This document shows positions 42,879 to 51,090 of a DNA stretch of 64,000 bases, one piece after another. The DNA comes from Natronomonas gomsonensis (GTDB lineage Archaea > Halobacteriota > Halobacteria > Halobacteriales > Haloarculaceae): assembly GCF_013391635.1 (NCBI RefSeq), contig NZ_JACAWU010000002.1:186001-250000 (forward strand), written 5' to 3'. How positions within the stretch are numbered: the first letter of the stretch is position 1; every line of letters starts with the position of its first letter. Under the pieces are notes generated by a model. It was not told the origin of the DNA and made no database searches. It was given only the letters and a program-made list of their open reading frames with translations. Both the position numbers and the translations under genes were made by a program.

Positions 42879-43037
42879 ATGCCACACTGCCGGAACTGCG
42901 AAGGGTTCGTAACGGAGAGTTACGTCCGCGTGTTCGCACCACAAGAGATGTCGTCGGTACGTGTCTGTCCGAACTGCGAGGACAAGTTGCGGGATGGGGC
43001 AGAGGTGCGGGAGGCCCGTTCGACACGGCAGAACTGA
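42879..43037 (+). CDS. 52-residue zinc-finger protein
   Basis: A short open frame with CRNC at residues 4-7 and CPNC at 30-33, giving a treble of CxxC pairs typical of small haloarchaeal zinc-finger proteins. Sequence runs MPHCRNCEGFVTESYVRVF, then MSSVRVCPNCEDKLRDG. A TATA-like box (aaagatactt) near 42845 lies about 30 bases upstream. Likely folded around one zinc; haloarchaeal microproteins of this form act in regulation or biofilm control, so role uncertain. Confidence 0.75.
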   Translation: MPHCRNCEGFVTESYVRVFAPQEMSSVRVCPNCEDKLRDGAEVREARSTRQN

Positions 43038-43059
43038 TTTTTTACGAACGAGAACCGTC

Positions 43060-43317
43060 TCAGTCGTCGCTCGGGACGATGGCGACGGTGCCCTCCTTGA
43101 GGTAGCGCTCACCCCGTTCGGTCACCGCGTAAATCACTTCGCCACTGACCGGTTCGAGCAAACCGTGGTCGACGAGTGTGTCGACGCGCCGTTCGACGTA
43201 GCCGAGGTGCATCCCGAGCCGATTGGCGATAAGCGGCACGTAGTCCGGCGGGTTCTCCGAGAGGAATCGAAGGATTCGCTCGTCGGCCGGATGGGTCCAA
43301 TCGGGGCTCGTCGACAT
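43060..43317 (-). CDS. Small winged-helix regulator (phage-repressor type)
   Basis: 85 residues, all winged helix: ADERILRFLSENPPDYVPLIANRLGMHLGYVERRVDTLVDHGLLEPV is the HTH, followed by a wing IYAVTERGERYLKEG. Resembles PhiH1-repressor-like proteins of haloarchaea. The ATG at 43317 has a TATA-like box near 43345 (ctactaatag on the minus strand). Target unknown. Confidence 0.82.
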   Translation of the reverse strand: MSTSPDWTHPADERILRFLSENPPDYVPLIANRLGMHLGYVERRVDTLVDHGLLEPVSGEVIYAVTERGERYLKEGTVAIVPSDD

Positions 43318-43434
43318 ACTGTTTGCCTCCGTCCACACTATTAGTAGAAGGACCCACAAAACTGTGTCGATTGTTCACAAGGAACATGGCACTTCGAGCG
43401 AAAGTGGTAGGCCGTCCCCATCGTAAGGAACGCC

Positions 43435-43692
43435 ATGGATTCCGCCTTCGAGGACCCGTGGTCGCCCGACCGGCGGCGTGACGCCGCACGAATCGGCGCG
43501 GGACTGCTCGCGTTGGCCGTGACGGTGGTGTGGTTTCGGGAACCGCTCGCCGCCGTCTGGCCGCTCGTCTACCCGCCGACGGACACGATGGCCGCCACGC
43601 TGGCGTTGGTCGTCGTCTTCTCGCTTTTCCTCCCAATGATGGTGGCTGCAGGTCTCGTCGATTTGCTTTACGACCGCTTCGTGGGTGAGTGA
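43435..43692 (+). CDS. Small membrane protein
   Basis: 85 residues, two membrane segments (about 19-36 and 50-72), with a charged N-terminus MDSAFEDPWSPDRRRDAAR. The stop lies inside the 3' end of btuD, so the two convergent genes share 25 bases. No motif. Family not recognised, but the codon use matches the neighbourhood. Confidence 0.65.
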   Translation: MDSAFEDPWSPDRRRDAARIGAGLLALAVTVVWFREPLAAVWPLVYPPTDTMAATLALVVVFSLFLPMMVAAGLVDLLYDRFVGE

Positions 43693-44852
43693 GCCGGCGA
43701 CGTCGCCTCGGCTGCGGCCGTCAACTCGGCCTCGGTGACGACGTCCGCCCGTCCGTTCGGCGTCTCGACGCCGTCGAGCGCGAGGAGTCGAGCGCTGGCC
43801 GTGGCCACCGTCGCGTTCGCGTCGTCGAGCGGGGCGGCGATGACGGTCGCGTCGGCGCGCTCGGCCAGCGAACTCGCTGCTCGAATCCGGTCGTCCGGGA
43901 CCGAACCGAACGGAGGCGCCGTGACCAGGTCGCTCGCGACGCTCCGAGCGGTCGACGCCGCGGCGTCGCCCTCGGGGAGGACGCCTGCCGTCACTTCGAT
44001 GCCGGCGTCGACCAATCGACCGATGGTCCGTGCGGCCCGCTGGCCGCCGCCGAGAACGTGGACGTGCTTCTCGCCCGGCGGTGCGTCCGAAAGCGGGGTC
44101 ACCGTCGGCGTTCCCGTGATGGGATTCGTTCCGACGGCGCTTCGCACGTCGAATGCCGTCTCCAGACGCTCGGCGTCGAGAACCTCTTCGGGCCGGCCGC
44201 TGGCGAGAATCTCTCCGTCGGAGAGCAACGCGACGCTGTCGCAGAACCGCGCCGCGAGGTCGAGGTCGTGGATGGCTGCGACGACCGTCTTTCCCTCCGA
44301 CGCGAGGTCGCGGGCCAGCGACAGCGTCCGAACCTGATGGTTGATGTCGAGGCTCGCGGTCGGTTCGTCGAGCAGTAGCACCGGCGTCTCCTGTGCGAGC
44401 GCGCGGGCGAAGACGACTCGCTGGCGTTCGCCGCCGCTCAGCGCGCTGGCCGAGCGGTCAGCGAACTGCGCCGTGTCGGTCCGGTCGAGGGCCGACTCGA
44501 CGGCGGCTCGGTCGGCCTCACTCGCCGTCGAAAATCGCGACCGGTGTGGCGTCCGTCCCATCGCGACCACCTCGGACACCTCGAAGTCGAACGCCACGGT
44601 GGTCTCCTGTGGCACCGTCGCGACGAGCCGACCGACTTTTTTGGCCGACAGTTCCGAGACGTCCCGTCCGTCGACGGTGACCGTCCCACGAGACGGCTCC
44701 AGCAAGCCGTTGCACGTCCGGAGGAGCGTCGTCTTCCCTGCTCCGTTCGGACCGACGAGCGCGAGGAACTGCCCGTCGTCGACCGACAGGGAGACGCCAT
44801 CGAGGACGGTCGTCTCGCCCAACTCGACGCCGATGGAGTCGAGCGTTATCAT
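43668..44852 (-). CDS. btuD: Corrinoid ABC transporter ATP-binding protein BtuD with extra C-terminal domain
   Basis: 394 residues. ABC domain 1-250: Walker [10 protein letters not shown] at 34-42, signature LSGGE at 138-142, Walker B VLLLDEP at 158-164, H-loop His195. Residues about 264-394 form an added Rossmann-like domain ([21 protein letters not shown]), not found in bacterial BtuD. Overlaps btuC by 4 bases (ATGA). ATG 44852 (MITLDSIG) is the family N-terminus; a longer frame upstream is antisense to btuC. Confidence 0.9.
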   Translation of the reverse strand: MITLDSIGVELGETTVLDGVSLSVDDGQFLALVGPNGAGKTTLLRTCNGLLEPSRGTVTVDGRDVSELSAKKVGRLVATVPQETTVAFDFEVSEVVAMGRTPHRSRFSTASEADRAAVESALDRTDTAQFADRSASALSGGERQRVVFARALAQETPVLLLDEPTASLDINHQVRTLSLARDLASEGKTVVAAIHDLDLAARFCDSVALLSDGEILASGRPEEVLDAERLETAFDVRSAVGTNPITGTPTVTPLSDAPPGEKHVHVLGGGQRAARTIGRLVDAGIEVTAGVLPEGDAAASTARSVASDLVTAPPFGSVPDDRIRAASSLAERADATVIAAPLDDANATVATASARLLALDGVETPNGRADVVTEAELTAAAEATSPAHSPTKRS

Positions 44853-45934
44853 AACGCGTGCACCTCCCGTTTCGTCAACAGATACAGAAAGAAGGGTGCG
44901 CCAAGCGCCGCCGTGATGATGCCGACGGGCATCTCCGCCGGTCCCATCCGGGCGACGGTGTCGGTGGCGACCAGAAAGACCGCTCCCGCGAGCGCGCTCG
45001 TCGGAAGCAGTATCCGGTGGTCGGGGCCGACGACGAGCCGCATCGCGTGTGGGACGATGAGGCCGACGAACCCGATGACGCCCGACACCGCCACCGCGGC
45101 GGCGGTGACGATGCTCGAAGCCGCAAGCAGCACGCGCTTCGTGCGTTCGACCTCGATACCGAGGGTTCGAGCGTCGTCCTCGCCGAGCAACAGGACGTTC
45201 AAATCCCGAGCGTACGCCAACAGCAGGACGAAGAAGACGGCGACGACCGGCAGGGCGACCCGGACCCGCCACCAGCTGCTGTACTGAAGGTGACCCATCA
45301 GCCAGTGGACGGCTCCTTCGAGGCCGTCGCCGGCGTGCAACAGCATATACGAGATGACCGCCCCGAGGAACGTCTGGATGGCGACGCCGGCCAAAAGCAG
45401 CGTCGCGACGGGCGTCCGGCCGCCCTCGCTGGCGATGAGGTAGACGCCGAAGGCGGTGACCACGGCGCCGACGAACGCGAAGGCGGGGAGTCCCCACCCG
45501 GCGACGATTTGGGGGACGATGCCCCCAACCGCCGACGTGAGCGCCGCGCCGAAGACGATGTAGGCGACCGCACCGACGGCCGCACCGGTCGAGACGCCGA
45601 TTATCGAGGGGTCAGCCATCGGATTTCGGAAGAACCCCTGCATCACGGTGCCGGCCAATGCGAGTGCGAACCCCACGACGCCCCCGAGGACGATGCGCGG
45701 GAGCCGTATCTCCCGAACGATAGTCGTGGTCGTCGCCGGCACCGCGAACTCGAAGGGGTGAACCCAGGCCACTCCCGAAGTGTCGACGGTCGGCACCGCG
45801 ACCGCGTTCAAAACGACGTAGGCAACCGACAGCGGCGTGATGTCGGCGTAGCCGAGCGTCGCGCTCACGAGCACGACGGCGACGAACAGCAGGGCTAACC
45901 CCGCCGACCACGCCAGCGCCCGTCGGAAGACCAT
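44849..45934 (-). CDS. btuC: Corrinoid ABC transporter permease BtuC
   Basis: 361 residues, about ten membrane segments, FecCD type. The [22 protein letters not shown] and [20 protein letters not shown] segments and [22 protein letters not shown] are hallmarks of the family. The ATG at 45934 (MVFRRALAW) is chosen over a TTG 9 codons upstream because a TATA-like box lies 27-30 bases before it. Exports substrate from the BtuF binding protein across the membrane inward, powered by BtuD. Confidence 0.92.
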   Translation of the reverse strand: MVFRRALAWSAGLALLFVAVVLVSATLGYADITPLSVAYVVLNAVAVPTVDTSGVAWVHPFEFAVPATTTTIVREIRLPRIVLGGVVGFALALAGTVMQGFFRNPMADPSIIGVSTGAAVGAVAYIVFGAALTSAVGGIVPQIVAGWGLPAFAFVGAVVTAFGVYLIASEGGRTPVATLLLAGVAIQTFLGAVISYMLLHAGDGLEGAVHWLMGHLQYSSWWRVRVALPVVAVFFVLLLAYARDLNVLLLGEDDARTLGIEVERTKRVLLAASSIVTAAAVAVSGVIGFVGLIVPHAMRLVVGPDHRILLPTSALAGAVFLVATDTVARMGPAEMPVGIITAALGAPFFLYLLTKREVHAL

Positions 45935-45957
45935 AGACACAACTGCGGTTGGATTAG

Positions 45958-45972
45958 CCAAATACTTATTGC
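45958..45972. promoter_or_regulatory. Shared bidirectional TATA element of btuC and btuF
   Basis: The 59-base gap between divergent btuC (45934) and btuF (45994) has one A/T-rich element, ccaaatacttattgc. Its reverse complement, gcaataagtatttgg, is nearly the same as itself, so one near-palindrome can serve as TATA box both ways, about 25-28 bases from each start codon. Both transcripts would be leaderless and co-regulated. Confidence 0.5.
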
Positions 45973-45993
45973 CCTCGTCTCTCTGTTCGGTCG

Positions 45994-47070
45994 ATGACCC
46001 GACGCTACACTGCCGTCTTCGTCACGGCGCTTCTCGTCATCGCGCTCTCTGCGGCCGCCGCCCCCGCTGCGGGCGCGACCGCACAGGAAGACGCCGACTG
46101 TTCGTTTCCGTTCACTGCCACCGACGCCACAGGGACGAACGTGACCGTCGAGGAACGGCCCGACAGCATCGTCGCGCTTCAGCCGAGTGCCGCCCAGACG
46201 CTGTGGGAACTCGACGCCCAGGCCCGCGTCGTCGGCGCCCCGGTCGGCTCCTACACCGACTACCTCGAGGGCATCGACGGGAAGACGAACGTCCTCAACG
46301 ACGACGGGTTCTCCGTCAACCAGGAGGCCGTCGTCGAACTCGACGCCGACATCGTGTTGGCACCGAACATCGTCCCTGACGAGACCGTCCAGAGCCTCCG
46401 AGAGGCCAACCAGACCGTCTACAAGTTCGGCTTCGGCAACTCCCTGCAGTTCGTCGCCGACAAGACCGAACTGACCGGCCAACTCGTCGGCTCCTGTGAT
46501 GCCGCCGAGGCGACCAACGAGGAGTACTGGAACCGCATCGACTCGGTCCGGAACGGCACCGACGCCTACGAGTCGCCGCGCGTACTGCACTTCACCGACA
46601 ACTTCACCGCCGGGTCGGGGACGTTCATCGACGAACTCGTCACGACCGCCGGCGGCGTCAACGTCGCCGCCGAAAACGGCGTCGAGGGATACGGCCAAAT
46701 CAACGACGAGGCCCTCGTGGAGTGGAACCCCGAGGTAATCATCGTCGCCGACGACGAGGGTCGGGTCCCCAACACGGCTGCCTACGAGTCGACGTTCGCC
46801 GTCCAGAACGACCAGGTCGTCGCCATCAACGGCAACTACCTCAGTCAACCGGCGCCCCGAATCGCCATCGCACTGGAGTCAATCGCCGAGGCGTTCGCCG
46901 AGGCCGAACTGGAATCCGACGCGACGCCGGCCGATCCGGAGCAGACACCGGATGACCCGGAGCCGTCGACGACCGAACCGGACTCGACTGACGGCGACGG
47001 CGACGGCTTCGGTGCGCTCGTCGCACTCGTCGCACTCCTCGGCGCCGCGCTCCTCGCGCGTCGGCCGTAA
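45994..47070 (+). CDS. btuF: Corrinoid-binding protein BtuF with PGF-CTERM-like tail
   Basis: 358 residues. Signal peptide about 1-30 ([20 protein letters not shown]), then a class III periplasmic-binding domain ([45 protein letters not shown]). An Asp/Pro/Thr stalk is followed by the C-terminus [24 protein letters not shown], which matches the PGF-CTERM archaeosortase signal except that Pro is Asp. So it is likely ArtA-processed and lipid-anchored. Works with BtuC/BtuD; corrinoid specificity is by family and neighbours. Confidence 0.9.
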   Translation: MTRRYTAVFVTALLVIALSAAAAPAAGATAQEDADCSFPFTATDATGTNVTVEERPDSIVALQPSAAQTLWELDAQARVVGAPVGSYTDYLEGIDGKTNVLNDDGFSVNQEAVVELDADIVLAPNIVPDETVQSLREANQTVYKFGFGNSLQFVADKTELTGQLVGSCDAAEATNEEYWNRIDSVRNGTDAYESPRVLHFTDNFTAGSGTFIDELVTTAGGVNVAAENGVEGYGQINDEALVEWNPEVIIVADDEGRVPNTAAYESTFAVQNDQVVAINGNYLSQPAPRIAIALESIAEAFAEAELESDATPADPEQTPDDPEPSTTEPDSTDGDGDGFGALVALVALLGAALLARRP

Positions 47071-47107
47071 CCGCCCTCTTTTTACGCCGCCGTCGCCCAC
47101 GTCGACT

Positions 47108-47386
47108 ATGGTCGAGAACGTCATCTGGCCCGCCTATCTCGACGCGGAGCTATCGCGCAGCGAGGGCCGGCGCGTCCCCGCGGACCTCGCCGTCCCCGAA
47201 CCCACCGTCGACGAGATAGCCAGCGCGGTCCAGCAGGTCGGCTACGACGCCGTCATCGAACGCGAGAAGACGTATCCACGGGAGTACGAGCCCCGGGGTC
47301 GCGTCCTCGTGAAGGACGCCGACGACGCCACGAAATCCGACCTCCTCGGAGCCGTCGCGGCGTACGTCTCCGCCCTCCGGGAATGA
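47108..47386 (+). CDS. srp19: Signal recognition particle protein SRP19
   Basis: 92 residues: [38 protein letters not shown] is the SRP19 RNA-binding core. Binds 7S RNA and helps SRP54 load. ATG at 47108 with TATA-like stretch ctttttacg near 47080. Its stop overlaps gar1 by 4 bases. Confidence 0.92.
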   Translation: MVENVIWPAYLDAELSRSEGRRVPADLAVPEPTVDEIASAVQQVGYDAVIEREKTYPREYEPRGRVLVKDADDATKSDLLGAVAAYVSALRE

Positions 47387-47610
47387 AGCGCGTCGGCGAG
47401 GTCGTCAGGACCGCCCAGGGGTTGGCCGTCGTCCGCTGTCCCGACGACGACCACCCGGACATGGGGGCCGCAGTCGTCGACCAGGACCTCGATTCGGTCG
47501 GCCGCGTCGTCGACGTGTTCGGGCCCGTCGACCGCCCCTACGTCGCCGTTTCCCCCGAGGAGGGCGTGGACCTCCCGCTGTTGCTCGGGACGAAACTGTA
47601 CGCCCGGTAA
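47383..47610 (+). CDS. gar1: H/ACA RNP protein Gar1
   Basis: 75 residues: a small beta-barrel ending [19 protein letters not shown], with [20 protein letters not shown] typical of archaeal Gar1. Part of the pseudouridine-making H/ACA complex with Cbf5, Nop10 and L7Ae. ATGA overlap with srp19 shows co-translation. Confidence 0.9.
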   Translation: MKRVGEVVRTAQGLAVVRCPDDDHPDMGAAVVDQDLDSVGRVVDVFGPVDRPYVAVSPEEGVDLPLLLGTKLYAR

Positions 47611-47663
47611 GGGCGTCGTTCGGAGACCGCAACGCCCAAACGACCGCCACCGGACCGTAGAGT

Positions 47664-48680
47664 ATGAAGCGGGCCTACGTCGCCGTCGCCGCCACTGTCG
47701 GTATCTTCCTCCTCGTCCAGTTGGGCGCCCTCGCCCTCGTCGAACCGTTCATGGACGCCGGCTACCAGACCGTCGAGGACCCCTCCGACCCGACCAACAG
47801 CGTGCTGTACATCGGCGCCATCCTCGTCGCGACGGCGGTGATGCTCGTCGCCCTGAAGTTCGGCGTCGACCAACTCCTGCAGGGACTCATCGTCTTCGCG
47901 TCGGTGTTCCTGTCGTTCTACGTCTTCTCGGTCGTGATTCCCGCCGTGGTCACGGTCGGGAGCCTCAACGTGCTGGCTGTCGGCGCCGCACTTTTGTTGG
48001 GCGTCGGCCTGCTCGCGTACCCCGAGTGGTACGTCATCGACGCCGCCGGTATCGTCATGGGAGCCGGCGCGGCGGGACTGTTCGGCATCAGCTTCGGACT
48101 GCTACCCGCTCTCGTCTTGCTCGTCGTGCTGGCAGTGTACGACGCCATCTCGGTGTACGGCACCGAACACATGCTCACGCTGGCCTCCGGCGTGATGGAC
48201 CTCCGACTGCCGGTCGTGTTGGTGATTCCGCTGACGCTGTCGTACTCGTTCCTCGAAGAGGAGGGGCCGGAGACGATTTCGGACGACGACGCCGGGGAGA
48301 CGTCCGAGGCTGAAAGTGACGACACCGAGGGAGCCACCGAGGAAGAGGAGGAGCCACCCGAACCGTTCGAGCGCGACGCCTTCTTCATCGGCCTGGGCGA
48401 TGCGGTCATCCCCTCGATTCTCGTCGCCTCGGCGGCCTTCTTCCGTCCCGGCGACGCGCCGCTGTTGGACGTGCCCGGGCTCGCGGTCACCGTCCCCGCA
48501 CTCGGCGCCGTCCTCGGGACCACCGTTGGACTGCTCGTCCTCATGTGGATGGTGATGAAGGGTCGGGCCCACGCCGGACTCCCGCTGCTCAACGGCGGCG
48601 CAATCGCGGGCTACCTCCTCGGCGCACTCGTCGCCGGCATCGCTCTCGTCGACGCCGTCGGCCTCGCACCATACCTCTGA
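47664..48680 (+). CDS. Presenilin/SPP-type intramembrane aspartyl protease (PSH)
   Basis: 338 residues, nine membrane segments. Catalytic Asp160 in VYDAISVYG (YD motif), Asp246 in FIGLGDAVIP (GxGD motif), and LPLLN at about 306-310 for the PAL-like motif near the last segment. The loop between segments 6 and 7 is very acidic (about 199-235). Cleaves transmembrane helices of target proteins; haloarchaeal homologue of JCVI MCMJR1-type PSH enzymes. Natural substrates not known. Confidence 0.88.
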   Translation: MKRAYVAVAATVGIFLLVQLGALALVEPFMDAGYQTVEDPSDPTNSVLYIGAILVATAVMLVALKFGVDQLLQGLIVFASVFLSFYVFSVVIPAVVTVGSLNVLAVGAALLLGVGLLAYPEWYVIDAAGIVMGAGAAGLFGISFGLLPALVLLVVLAVYDAISVYGTEHMLTLASGVMDLRLPVVLVIPLTLSYSFLEEEGPETISDDDAGETSEAESDDTEGATEEEEEPPEPFERDAFFIGLGDAVIPSILVASAAFFRPGDAPLLDVPGLAVTVPALGAVLGTTVGLLVLMWMVMKGRAHAGLPLLNGGAIAGYLLGALVAGIALVDAVGLAPYL

Positions 48681-48731
48681 CAGAAACGCGTTTCTGCTGA
48701 GGCTTAAGGGCGCCCGCCGAGGAGTGGGCGT

Positions 48732-49586
48732 ATGTCGAGCCAACGGCTCTCGCCGGCCGAGGCGTTCGAGATACTCGGCGACGACGTGCGGCTGTCGATT
48801 CTGCAGGCGCTCAAAGACGACCGGAACCCGGTGTCGTTCTCCGAACTCCGAGAGCGGGCCGACGTCGACGACAGCGGCCGATTCAACTACCACCTCGACC
48901 GGCTTCGCGGCCACTTCATCCGCCGGACCGACGACGGCTACGAACTCCGGTATCACGGCAAACGGGTCGTCGAGACCGTCCTCTCGGGGACGTTCACCGA
49001 CACCGCGACGGTCGGGCCGTTCTGCGTCGAGGGGTCCTGTTACGCCTGTGAGGGGGCGCTGGAAGGCGTCTACGACGACGAGCGCGTGACGATTCGCTGT
49101 ACCGACTGCGAGGAGCGAATCCTCTCTATCGACTACCCGCCGAGTGCGCTGCAGAACCGCGACACCGAGGAACTGATGGAGGCCTACCGCCGCTGGGCGA
49201 CCACGGGGATGACGCTCGCGGCTAACGGCGTGTGTCCGAGCTGTGGCGGCAAGACGGAGCGGTATCTCTACGAACCGGACAATCACCTCCCGTTCGAGGT
49301 GCTCGTCGGGTTCGAGTGTCTCGTCTGTACGAACCGCTCTGCGACCTCTTTCGCCGCGCTCGCGCTCCGAAAATCAGTCGTCGAGTCGTTCTACGCCGAC
49401 CACGGCGTCGACGTCGAGACCCGCCCCTACTGGGACATCGAACCCTGCGTCACGGGGGAGTACACGACCGTCGAGTCCCGCGACCCACTCGACGTGGAGG
49501 TCACGTTCCCGGCGGGCGAGGAGGAACTCCGCGTCCGGCTCGACGACGACCTGAGCATCGTCCGGACGGTCCGCGAGCGGGTCTAA
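48732..49586 (+). CDS. ArsR-type regulator with two zinc ribbons
   Basis: 284 residues. Winged helix at about residues 10-78 (AFEILGDDVRLSILQALKDD and SFSELRERADVDDSGRFNYHLDRL), then two Cys-pair zinc elements: CYAC paired with CTDC (about 103-130), and CPSC paired with CLVC (about 172-203). The C-terminus is a beta-rich domain. A regulator whose DNA binding may depend on metal or ligand. Ends exactly against the convergent dehydrogenase gene. Confidence 0.83.
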   Translation: MSSQRLSPAEAFEILGDDVRLSILQALKDDRNPVSFSELRERADVDDSGRFNYHLDRLRGHFIRRTDDGYELRYHGKRVVETVLSGTFTDTATVGPFCVEGSCYACEGALEGVYDDERVTIRCTDCEERILSIDYPPSALQNRDTEELMEAYRRWATTGMTLAANGVCPSCGGKTERYLYEPDNHLPFEVLVGFECLVCTNRSATSFAALALRKSVVESFYADHGVDVETRPYWDIEPCVTGEYTTVESRDPLDVEVTFPAGEEELRVRLDDDLSIVRTVRERV

Positions 49587-50585
49587 CTACTCTCCCGTCA
49601 GCGCCTCGCTTCCGGGGGCGAACTCGATGGTCTCGCCGAGACCGCGCTCTTTCGCCCGCTCGTACAGTCCCCACGCCGCCGCGACGGTTTCGATGCCGGT
49701 TCCACCGCTGTCGAACAGCGTCACCTCCTCGTCGCTCGTCCGGCCCACCGCCGACCCGGCGACGACTTCACCCAACTCGGCGTAGATGTGGTCGTCGTCG
49801 ACGACGCCGGCGTCCCGTGCCGCGAGGAACGCGCCTGCGTCCTGGAACGCTCGCGCCCGGAGGTCCGGAACGTACGTCGACCGGGCGACCGTCTCGGCGC
49901 TGACTTCCTGTTTTCCGCGGTCGTACTGACCCATCGCGGTGACGTGGGCACCGTCGGCGAGGTCGTCGTCGTCGAAGACGGGGTCGGAGGCCTTCGTCGC
50001 CGTGATAACCACGTCGGCTCCCGAGACGGCCGCACTCGCAGAACCGACCGCCGTAACGTCGGCAGCGAGTCGGTCGTCGAAGTCGGCGGCGAATGATTCC
50101 CGATTCTCCGGCGTCGGTGAGAACACGCGAATCTCCTCGAAATCCCGAACCGTCGCCGTGGCCTTCAGTTGCCCCCGCGCCTGTGCGCCTGACCCGACGA
50201 CTGCGCAGGTGCTCGCGTCCTCTCGTGCCAGTTCGTCCACCGCGAGGGCGCCGGTCGCGCCGGTCTTGAAGGGGTTCATCGACGCCCCATCGAGCAACGC
50301 GAGCATCCGACCGGATTCGGCATCGAACAGCGGGAGCGCGAAGTGTACGTCGCCGTCGCCGAAGCCGGCGGCGTAGGTGTAGCCACCCATCCCCCCGACC
50401 TCGGGAAGGATGGCGAGGTAGCCGGTACACATTCCCGGTGGGTCGCCGTTGACGAGTTTCGTCCGCGGTTCGGCAGTGCCGGTCAGCCCGTGGCTCTCGT
50501 AGCCGGCGTGAACCCACTCGACGTACTCCGCGGGCGTCGCGAGCCCTGCGAGTTCGTCGCTTCGAAGGAACAGAACGTCCGTCAT
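49587..50585 (-). CDS. Ornithine cyclodeaminase / alanine dehydrogenase family protein
   Basis: 332 residues of the mu-crystallin family. NAD-binding motif AVVGSGAQARGQLKA near residue 127, preceded by GASMNPFKTGATGALA with the catalytic Lys in the K-T-G element; C-terminal GGTGIETVAAAWGLYE. Could make proline from ornithine or act as alanine dehydrogenase; sequence alone does not decide. No amino-acid operon nearby. Confidence 0.82.
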   Translation of the reverse strand: MTDVLFLRSDELAGLATPAEYVEWVHAGYESHGLTGTAEPRTKLVNGDPPGMCTGYLAILPEVGGMGGYTYAAGFGDGDVHFALPLFDAESGRMLALLDGASMNPFKTGATGALAVDELAREDASTCAVVGSGAQARGQLKATATVRDFEEIRVFSPTPENRESFAADFDDRLAADVTAVGSASAAVSGADVVITATKASDPVFDDDDLADGAHVTAMGQYDRGKQEVSAETVARSTYVPDLRARAFQDAGAFLAARDAGVVDDDHIYAELGEVVAGSAVGRTSDEEVTLFDSGGTGIETVAAAWGLYERAKERGLGETIEFAPGSEALTGE

Positions 50586-50622
50586 ACCGACGCTTCGGGC
50601 GGCGCCCGCTTAGGGACTGCGA

Positions 50623-50859
50623 CTAGTCGGCAGTGACGTTCGACGCCGCAGTCTCGGTCCCCGACTGCCCGCGTTCGTCCCCGGCGCTGCCCGGGACGGG
50701 CGCGTTGACGAACAGTGCGTGGTAGATGAGGGCGACCGCGGCCACCGAGGCCAGCGGAATCGAGACGGACAACGACAACCCGGCGAAGAGGAACACGGCG
50801 GTCAGGCCGGCGAACGACGCGGGAATGAGCCCGAGAACGATGTCGTAGTAATCCGTCAT
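50623..50859 (-). CDS. Small two-segment membrane protein
   Basis: 78 residues, two membrane segments (about 7-27 and 30-52), then a polar Thr/Ser/Asp tail (SAGDERGQSGTETAASN). Starts MTDYYDIVLGLIPASFAG. A TATA-like stretch (gtttaagt, near 50890) on the same strand lies about 30 bases upstream. Conserved in haloarchaea by impression; function unknown. Confidence 0.65.
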   Translation of the reverse strand: MTDYYDIVLGLIPASFAGLTAVFLFAGLSLSVSIPLASVAAVALIYHALFVNAPVPGSAGDERGQSGTETAASNVTAD

Positions 50860-50964
50860 AATACGCCGTAAACTACTACCGATTGTTACTTAAACATTTT
50901 TCAAAATCATCTGATATTCAACGCAGTAACCACGAATTGGCTCTTGAAAAGTAGTGAAGCAAAT

Positions 50965-51066
50965 TTCTATAACTTATAGAATGGTTATCAAAGAAAACAT
51001 GTGGCCGGTTCGTGGGCCACCTTCGGGCGCGCTACGGCGGGTAGCCGCGAGTCCGTTCGCTTATAT
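50965..51066 (+). promoter_or_regulatory. 17-base palindrome and TATA box before MFS gene
   Basis: 50965-50981 (ttctataacttatagaa) is a perfect 17-base dyad with one central C. About 80 bases further, the TATA-like box cttatatcg (51058-51066) sits 25-28 bases before the ATG at 51091, giving a leaderless message. The whole gap (50860-51090) is A/T-rich. The dyad is a good candidate operator for the MFS gene or for the divergent small membrane gene. Confidence 0.45.
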
Positions 51067-51090
51067 CGGGGCCACGACAACCGCCGGGCA

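Noticed and set aside
43318-43434. Short dyad gttcacaaggaac in the gap before the small membrane gene
   Set aside because: Only four-base arms; expected by chance.
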